From Protula sp. h YS-2021 (Eukaryota; Annelida; Polychaeta; Sabellida; Serpulidae): 64,000 bases of DNA. A model generated the notes under the pieces. It saw only the letters and a list, made by a program, of their open reading frames with translations, was not told where the DNA came from and did not search any database. The position numbers and the translations under genes were made by a program. The DNA is taken from the NCBI GenBank assembly GCA_949752745.1, contig OX457028.1:27368645-27432644 (forward strand). The letters run 5' to 3'. Below are positions 51,401-60,400 of this stretch, one piece after another. How positions within the stretch are numbered: position 1 is the first letter of the stretch; every line of letters begins with the position of its first letter.

Positions 51401-54400
51401 CACACCCCTCCGTCCCTACTGACCGCCCACACTCACCCGTCACATTAGCACAGGTTACGCCCTGCCTGCACCACACCCCTCCGTCCCTACTGACTGCCCA
51501 CACACTCACCCGTCACATTAGCACAGGTTACGCCCTGCCTGCACCACACCCCTCCGTCCCTACTGACCGCCCACACGGTCAGTTGCTTGGCCACGCTGAC
51601 AGAGGTGAATTTCTGGTCACTCGTCACATGCAGCCACGTGGTCCCCTGGACACAATGCAGAAAAGACTGAGAACGAATATTTGGTATGACACACCAAAAG
51701 CATATTCTTATTGTTCGGTGTCCAACTTAGGAATATGTTTACCCCCAGTTATAGGCAGACTTTCTCCTCTTCCGCTAGCACTGGGGGAGTGAGAGAGGGG
51801 GGATGGGGGGGGAGGGGGGGCAGGACTATGACATCATAGCAAAGCCGTAAGACAGACCTTGGGCAGATTCTCCGACACCCCCACTCTCGCCATCATATCG
51901 CCATTGGTGCCCACAGCCCAGACAGCAGCGCCCTGGCGTGAGGCAGCTCCATCCAGATCCGCCCTCGCGCCTTCCGCCGGATGCGCCTGGATCGAGATGT
52001 CAGTCAGCGGCAGTGGGCCGACCTCCTGCCATGGACCGGAAGTGACGACACGGCAGCGCCGGACCCAGCGCCGGCGCCTCAGGTATGCGCCTAGCCTGGG
52101 CCGCGGGTAAAAGGCCCTGAAGTGCAAGGTTAAAATTAGCCGCTTCTATGGCAAGGGACTCACACATAAGTTTTCTTTACATGGACAAGAAACTCAGTGA
52201 AAGGCATGGCTATTTTGAAAACAGTAAGAAAACATACAGTTGCTGATGTCCGCCTTTTAAACTTACCCTCTAAAATCACGTGCGTATTGCCAACCCTCTT
52301 TATCGACCCCTCCGGGGGTTTTATAATCGACGACCCACTCTCCGAGCCAGGACCAGTGCTTGGAGGGTAATTTGGTGCCCTCCTTCGTCCGTTCCTCGCG
52401 CCCAGTCTCGTCACTCCACAGGAAGTGTGATACCATTAGTACGCTGAAAACGTCAACCAACACCTAGATACAACAACGTTAAAAATCGCGGGGAATCTGC
52501 ACGTATTACATGTATTACTTAACTATCTTTAAAATATTTAAACGGAGAGCCCACATTCACTATGAAACAAAGAAGATCGCAGCCATTAGAATCACACTGC
52601 CAGCGTTCTGCCTCCTGCTTGAAACGGGAAATGAATTTGATTTTTTTAAATTACTGAAATGTTTATGCGACAACTTGCTGTAGTAACAAAATAAGTATTA
52701 ATGTGATAATCCTTTGGCGCTTAGTTTGTTTATTTGGATACGTATTGACTCGTTGTTATCAAACAGCTGACCCCTGGAATAATATGTTATGAATAAACAC
52801 AAAGTGGATGGATTTTTTAAAAAACAGTTCCCCTCTTTTAATGAGTACTATGTTCGTGGATTACCCACGGTGTCTGAGGAACACAAAGGTCTGATACAGA
52901 CCGAACCGCCACAGAGGTTGGCTGTGGACAACAACGACTATAAACTGCCCCTTACTTATTCGTATAGCCTCGTCCCAGCCGCCATCTTTGGTTCTCATAC
53001 ACATATAGTTCCTGCACGTCACACACGTTGTGAATGCCATGGCTGCTGCTAGCGGCACCTAGCGGCCATTTTAAACAATACGACAACACAGCTTTACTCA
53101 ATAGCCCAAAAAGGTTTTGATAAATATTTTTGCAAGAACATTTTAAATTTAAAAAATTTGATTACTTTAAAAATGCAAAACATGTCACGTGAGAACTGTA
53201 TCTTTGTACATCATTATCTTTGTTAAAAAAAATGAGGGTTTCTTTTAGGAAAAATTCATGAATTGTAATAAAATGTACAATGACTCGTCTTTGCTTAAGA
53301 TTGCAGACTTGAAAAACTCTTCACGAGACTGCTAAACAGAGGAACACATCCATCGGACTGGAACATCGGAGTGAAAACAGTTCCCAGAGAAATTTGTTAA
53401 TCCCAGTCCATGTACGGATGAAGATAGATATCGATACAATTTTTTAATACACATATTTTCAAAATTCTGAAATTTGCTGCATAGAAGGCCTGGAGTGCCA
53501 TGCTGCCATCTAGCGCGGTATATAAAAACCTCTTTATACCTAATATTAATACATATACCAAACACATATACATAAAGAATACATTGTATATATCTACACC
53601 TAAGTGTTAAAAATCGATTTACTATTGCCATACAGGGCTTAAATATCGATAGGTATGACGATACGCCTTTCGGGGCGGTCCACAACCCTAACTTCACGTG
53701 GATATTTACCTGTGAAGAAAGCACCACCATAGCCTCCTGTGTACACGTAAGCTGTACCGTTGTGGCCTATGGCCCAGCTGACACCCCGCGTGCTTCTTTC
53801 GACTTTCTTCAAGTGGCCTCCAAACTGCTGCCAAAACCTGTCATACAGTCATGTCAGACTCGTTAGCTTTTCTGTTGTTGTAGCGGGGAGGGGGGGCGGG
53901 GGTCGGGGGCGAGAACGAAATTAAAGATGACATGATACCCTAGAAGGTGTCCGGACAACGCCGACTATCCCCCCCCCCCAACCGAGTATTGTTATGAAGT
54001 GTGTTGTCTGGTTAACAACCAACCCCCGCCCCTCTCATGACAGTCACGGGGGAGGCAGCATTTGGTCGCAGGCTTGACCAGAAATCGTTGGCGTCATTAG
54101 TGTAACGAAATTAAGACGCCACTGCAATGTACTGCTGAAACGTGCTCCCTACTTGAGGAGTGCACTGTTTCTATAAGTTATTGCTGCCATGTCGGCGTGC
54201 CGCGTCTAGCCCCTCTAACAGACAGCAAGTCTGGATTTATGTCCGCGGACGCCAGAGTATATTTAAGGTTTTTACGTTTCGATTTGTGTTTTAGCCCCAG
54301 AGACATCTATTGTTCAGACTTCAGGGTGGGGTGAAATAATTGTGTCATTTACAGTAGCATTTTATTGACAGTGTTTACTTTTGTGGCGAAGGGTGTTTGT

Positions 54401-57400
54401 AATAATTGTATATTTGACCATATCAGAGATTTTTTAAATGTAGAATTGATTAATAACTGATTAATAGTCCAATTAATAAAGTTTATTAACAGATAGGCTA
54501 ATTCATTTCGGCAAACATTAGTTAGTTGACATTTTATCCGTTTTTTTTTTGTATTTGTCGACATTTTAATCGTCGGTACTTTATCCGTCGACCCTTTGGC
54601 AGTCGTTGTTTTGAACGTCGACGTGTTATCCGGTTCAACCGACAACACACCGCAAGCAAAGACGCGTGCTAATGTCACTCAAACCCTGACCGGAAGTAAC
54701 AAAAAACAACAATGTGTTCATAAAACCCCATGTTAAATGAAAAAAAAAAAACCGGCTGAAGATATCTGTTTCTCTTACACATTATTTCTGCCGTCATCTA
54801 GTCCCGGCTTGCGTACTTGTTGACACATGAAAACATCGCCAAGGTCACTGACAGCGCACAGTACAGGTGGGGCGGGCGCGCTGATTGGTCCGTGCTGTTC
54901 ACAGCACGACACGCTCAGTGACGATATCTGTTTTACAGCAACATGGGCTCAAAATGAGACGGAAAACAGTCCCAAATACTCACTTCCATTAACAACATCA
55001 CATACTGTTCCTTTTAATATACATGATTTTGTATTAAATATTATATACATTTTACCATATTTTGGCATGTTTCCCGGGTTCTCACCCATACAGAAATAAT
55101 AAAATTAAACGTTACACAAAAACTTTGGTGGGAGATGAGGGGAGGGGGGGGGGGGGGGAGCGCAAACCGACTTGAATTCTAACAAACCCAGTCCTCCATA
55201 GTTTCTTCTGTATCAGTACAAAATCTGTATGGTGACATATCAGCCTTTTGTCTGTCCGCCGTCTGTACGCCAAACACTGACGGCTTACTGTCGTCTTTCA
55301 ACCGCTGAATATACAAGACTTCCCTGAGATCTATAAAAACACCCTGCGAAGAAAGATGTTCCATCGAAATACCACTAAATAATCTTATACCATAGCAATA
55401 CATTATACTACAGACACATAAATATGGTTTCACAAAACTGAACTATTTGTACTGAAACAACTGTTTGCTTGTGAATTCTCTTTCAATTCTACTCTGTAGT
55501 CCTCAAAAACTGGCGAATTAACTTTTGGCTAAAACCAGTCCGTAAAACGGTCGTACATAGTTACTGTTTAATATCCTCCGTGAAAGGAAAAAAAACTAGA
55601 ATTGCCAATCTACCCTTACCCTAGCCTCATCATTACCTTATCGGGATTGACATAAATACAGATTTACGAGTAATTTTCTGCAGTCCTAAGCCCCTCCCCC
55701 ACTCCCGACCTGTTCCTCGTTCTTCCAGCGATACGTCACAATGAGGTGGGCGGCAGGGGCGTATTCCGTGACGTCACACTGGCTCTCCTGTGCCAGCTCC
55801 ACGTGGCACTTCACCCACTTCTGCCCTCGACGTAAATCGTGCCAGAACTGCATGCTGCCCGTTTTACCCCAACCGCTCTGTAAAAAGACACATGTGACTG
55901 AAAATCGCTTGAGCTCATCATACTGCTTAAAAATTTTAAGAGGTTTTTTTTTCATATATGCGTTTAAGAGTACTTGTCCCTTTAGGAGGCACATCAAGAG
56001 TAAAAAAATGTAATACATGATGACATTTCTCTTTCTCTCTCTCTGTTTCCACTCCCTCCCCCTCTGCCTCTCTCTCCCTTCGTTTGTTCACTCTCCCCTC
56101 TCTCTCCCCCTCTGTCTTTCACTCCCTCCCCACATCTCTCTGTCTCTCTGTCTGTCTGTCTCTCTCATCTTTCTCTCTCTATCCCTCACCCCTCTCTTTC
56201 CCCAACTTGTCTCTTGATTTGCTACAACGAAACACAAAATGTAACTTTACAGCTAAAATGCCATTAGAAATATAATTTTTACATGCTACGAAATCAGAAA
56301 ATTATCTTATAATTTAATCGTCAACTTCCTAACGTTGAGTTGAAGTTTTATACAAGAACAAACTCTAGTGGCTTTAGAACCGACCACACTTAACTCTTTC
56401 AATGGCCAGAGCGTAGGACGGGTAGTCTGAGCGAATGTGGGAACTTCTCTCTCGTAACGTGCTTAGAATTTTAGCTCTCCACTTCCCTTCACTTATTTCA
56501 GTTTTGTACTTGAAGGTTTGACTGTTACCTAAGGGAGTCAAGAGCAACAACAATTACTTAAAAGGTTCACGTTCCTTTCATTTCAGCATCCTCGGAATTC
56601 GGAATACATTGTTATTTTATTTCTGATTCCCTGGAATATTCTAGCTATGAAAACTACTGAGTTAAAAATTTGTTCGCAATATCGCCCACATAAATTTAAA
56701 CAAAATCTTCAACAATGTATTAAAGCATGATCCATGTGCATACCCTTATTTAACCAGTTAATTAAACTGCTATCGCTCTTCACATCCAGCGAGGATGCTG
56801 ATATCCATGACCACATAATATCGCCCACGTCTGCTTCCGTTTGGAACTGAATCCAGGGGTCAGTATCCAGACTGTTACTTTCTGAGCAAATCGAAGCTGA
56901 ATCCGCGATGCTGTTGGCATTTCCATTTCCGGAGTATAGTGCGCCACTGTACAAGTGAAATGAAACTTATTTGATTGCATTATGTTGCAAACGAATGTAG
57001 AAACCCCTCCCCACCCCCTTAGATTACAACTGTTCGCTAGATACAACTAAGTCCACAGTTAATATATTTAATGCCACAAAATGTTAGATTAGAAAAAAAA
57101 GAAAACAGAACACATGATAATTTGGGAAGATATTTAATATGCGCAACGCTTATTGCGAAAAATAGGGTTGGTTTTACCCCAAACGATAATGATTGAGAGC
57201 ATAAGAAATGCAAGCAAGATGCATATTGGTACTGAACATACGGATTCCATGACATTTGGGTCACAGACATTTCGTCCACAAGTGTAAAGTGTGACATTTG
57301 AACCAGGTGGTTTTTAAACATTCTTTTTTTGAAGCGGCCAAAATGTCACACTTGCATTTCTGATCGAAATGTCTCTAGCCCAAATGTCTGGATACCGAAG

Positions 57401-60400
57401 ATCAGCAGTGCATTTTTGTTGATGAAAGTCTAAAAACAACCGAACTTTAGCACGTTATTAAAATCCAAGAATAATTTTTATGAGCCTATTGAGTTTCATA
57501 AATTTTATAATGTTACAAGTTTGGATTTGACAGATCCGATGAAACATTTCAGCAACTTTAAGAATTTGCTCCAGACATAAAAAAAGACTTATTCAACACG
57601 AAAGAACACAAACATGGCTAACCTTCCATCTTGCGAAGACGTCTGTCCTTGTTCCTGCTCCGTCGTGGGGCACGACACACTGTGCTCTTTTTGTGACAGC
57701 CTTTCTTGCGACATTTCCCTGTGCGACGAACCCATCTTTGGTAGTTCCTTGTCCGCAGAGCTGTCCCTTGAGATCGACTTCCTCTCAGCCTCGTCTACTT
57801 CCGTTTGTGTGAACGTTAATTTCATTGCGCTCTCGCCCATATCCAAGGCTGCTTTTTGAAAAGACACCGCGATATTTTCCGGTCTTTCTACTTTCTTCTC
57901 TCCCAGCAAAACACTTTGAGCTTGTTTCATCTGATTCAAAATGTGATTCTTTTGTTCGGTGACATCTGATTTAATATCATTGAACAACTCCTTCGGTTTA
58001 GTAGATTTCAGTTTATCAATCACAGCAATAGGGCTTTTAATGCGACTCCCAAAACTAGAGCGGAATCTCTTAAAGCTGATGTGTCTGCCCGTGGCTGAAT
58101 TCGATTCAGTAGTTTCTTCTTTGGAAACTTCCCATTCAACGTTTATTTTCTCAGTGGCATTTTCCGCCACCGGTTCAGTTTTTAGCTCACTTTCTGATTT
58201 GGTACTTTCAGTTAAAGAATGCCTAGGTTCTACTGCACTAGCAACGCCTGTATCTGGAAGGGCTGTAGCAGGTAAGACGTTTTCCTTACAGACATCTTGG
58301 TCACTTTTTAATTGGAGTCTCAGATCACTTGCTGAACTGTCTCTTGAGAAGGACAAATAGCCGAAGTTTGTATTCAGTTTTTCAAGGCTGTCATCGAGAT
58401 CATCAGTGTGCAAAAGGTCAAGGTCAACTTCAGGGTCACTTGGAATCTCTGTCTGTTCTACTTGTTTCTTACTGGTCTCAATGTTATATTCGGGATCAAG
58501 GCAAGTGTCTTCGGTTTTGTTTATCAACCTATTGGACACTACTGCACTTGATTCAAGGTCGGACTTTGGTTCAGAGTGACCTCGGTCATGTGACATTTCT
58601 GCACTGTCGCTTGACAACAGCTGTTCGCGTACTTGATCGCTTAGCAACAATTGTTCCTGCGTTTCATCATCTGCTATACAAAAACTATTCCGAACACCGT
58701 TCGGTTTTAAAGCTTTGAAGTCAAGGTCAATGAGTTTCCATGCCTTGCCGCTGGGTTCCTCCGCAGAGATGTCACTTCTCATATACACTTGTCTGTCGTC
58801 CTGGTCTATTCCAAATGCCTAAAAAAGAAAGCCGCATGAAACCGAAAAAATAAACTATTATAAACCATTTTAGCCTCATCACTTTGGCTGGGGTAAGGAC
58901 TACAATGCTGAATAAAGAATTCTTAATTCTTTACAAATACAACTAGAGCAGTGTGCATAGCCCACATATTCCCCACAGACCCCATCAGTTAAAAGCAAGC
59001 CCCCAAATCAATCAAGAGCTGAAATTTTCCAAGTCCAGTTGGTGCATTTTCCTTGGACGAACCTGGCCCATTTACAATACCGATCTGTGTTTGTTCCCAT
59101 AGAAGCTACATACCAAGTTTCATTAAAATCCCTGCAGTTGTTCTTGAGATATCGTGTTAACAAACTCCGATGCTGAATAATTTCATGAAAATCCTTGCAG
59201 GAGCTTTTAAGTTATCGTGTTAACAAGCTCTTGATGACAGACCGACAGACGTACCGACAGACGTACCGACAGACTGACACGCGGTCGATCGCATATATTC
59301 CCCACAGGTTCTACCTGTGGGGAATAAAAAATATACAGAAGACAAATATGCAGTTGGTTCTCTTATTATTATTGTTAACACATTTGTTGGGAACGGAAGG
59401 AAGTGTGCGCTAGTTATTCCACCAGTTTACCTTTCTTCCATCATCTGTCTATCAGTTTGTCGTGAAATTTAGTCAATAATCAAACAGCAATTTAAAAAGA
59501 AAGACCCGTTAGTACATGTACTGAAATTATGCCTGACCGGATCAGTAAATGTTTCAAGGTGTGCCGAACATAGCCACCAAACTTTTCGTTGCCCATACCG
59601 TGTTCACACGGTTGCTCTCAAAATATCGCAAATTTGGTGTATCTGTCATGCCTTAGCATACCTTATCGTGGCCTCCAACTGTCATCATTTTCATGCGGTT
59701 CACCATTTTCAGCCAACCCGTTCCTAACTCATTTTCAGCTGTTACACCTTTACGCAACCAAACCTTGAAAACAAAAATGAACACAACCATGGGTACCATT
59801 TATTATCACTGTTTCGGCTACTATTTCAAACAATGTTTTACCACTCTTATTTCTTCTTTTACAGATTGAGATTTTAATACTGTTCAGTACTTCAATCACA
59901 ACAAAAGTTGTTTTTAAAAGTCACTTATTAAAGTAACAATCGGAAATAATATTTTACACAAACTGGTCGTTATACCTCACCATCTGCCGATATAACCCAG
60001 GCCGAATTCGTCCCCGAGACGACCTGGACAATTTTGTCTTTGGCCGATAAGTGTTCAGGCATCGGTACTTGGATCCACGACGCGCCTGAAGCAGGGAATG
60101 TGAAACAAAGGACAAATGACACTGCAAAAGGACAGAATGTAATGCAATATCATCGAGAGGGTGGGGACTATTAATGTGAGCGTTGCCACAGCATGAAACA
60201 TTGCTGGGATTAATGTAGGCAGCATATAGCGTAAAAGCCGACATTTAAACAGGAGGTTCAAAGATTTCGCAAGTATCTATTGTATCATCTGCAGAACAGA
60301 AACAATCAACAACACCATATTGGGGAGAGTAGGGGGTGGGGGGGGAGGGGGAGGGTGGGGGGTGGGGGGAGGGGAGGGGGAGGGTGGGGGTGGGGGGAGG

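Noticed and set aside
54349..54678. 109-codon minus-strand frame in a TECPR1 intron
   Set aside because: Built from degenerate short repeats (STDKVPTIKMST) and without fit to TECPR1 or to splice sites.
57614..58718. Plus-strand Ser/Leu-rich frames opposite the TECPR1 linker exon
   Set aside because: Antisense shadows of the 1.2-kb TECPR1 exon.
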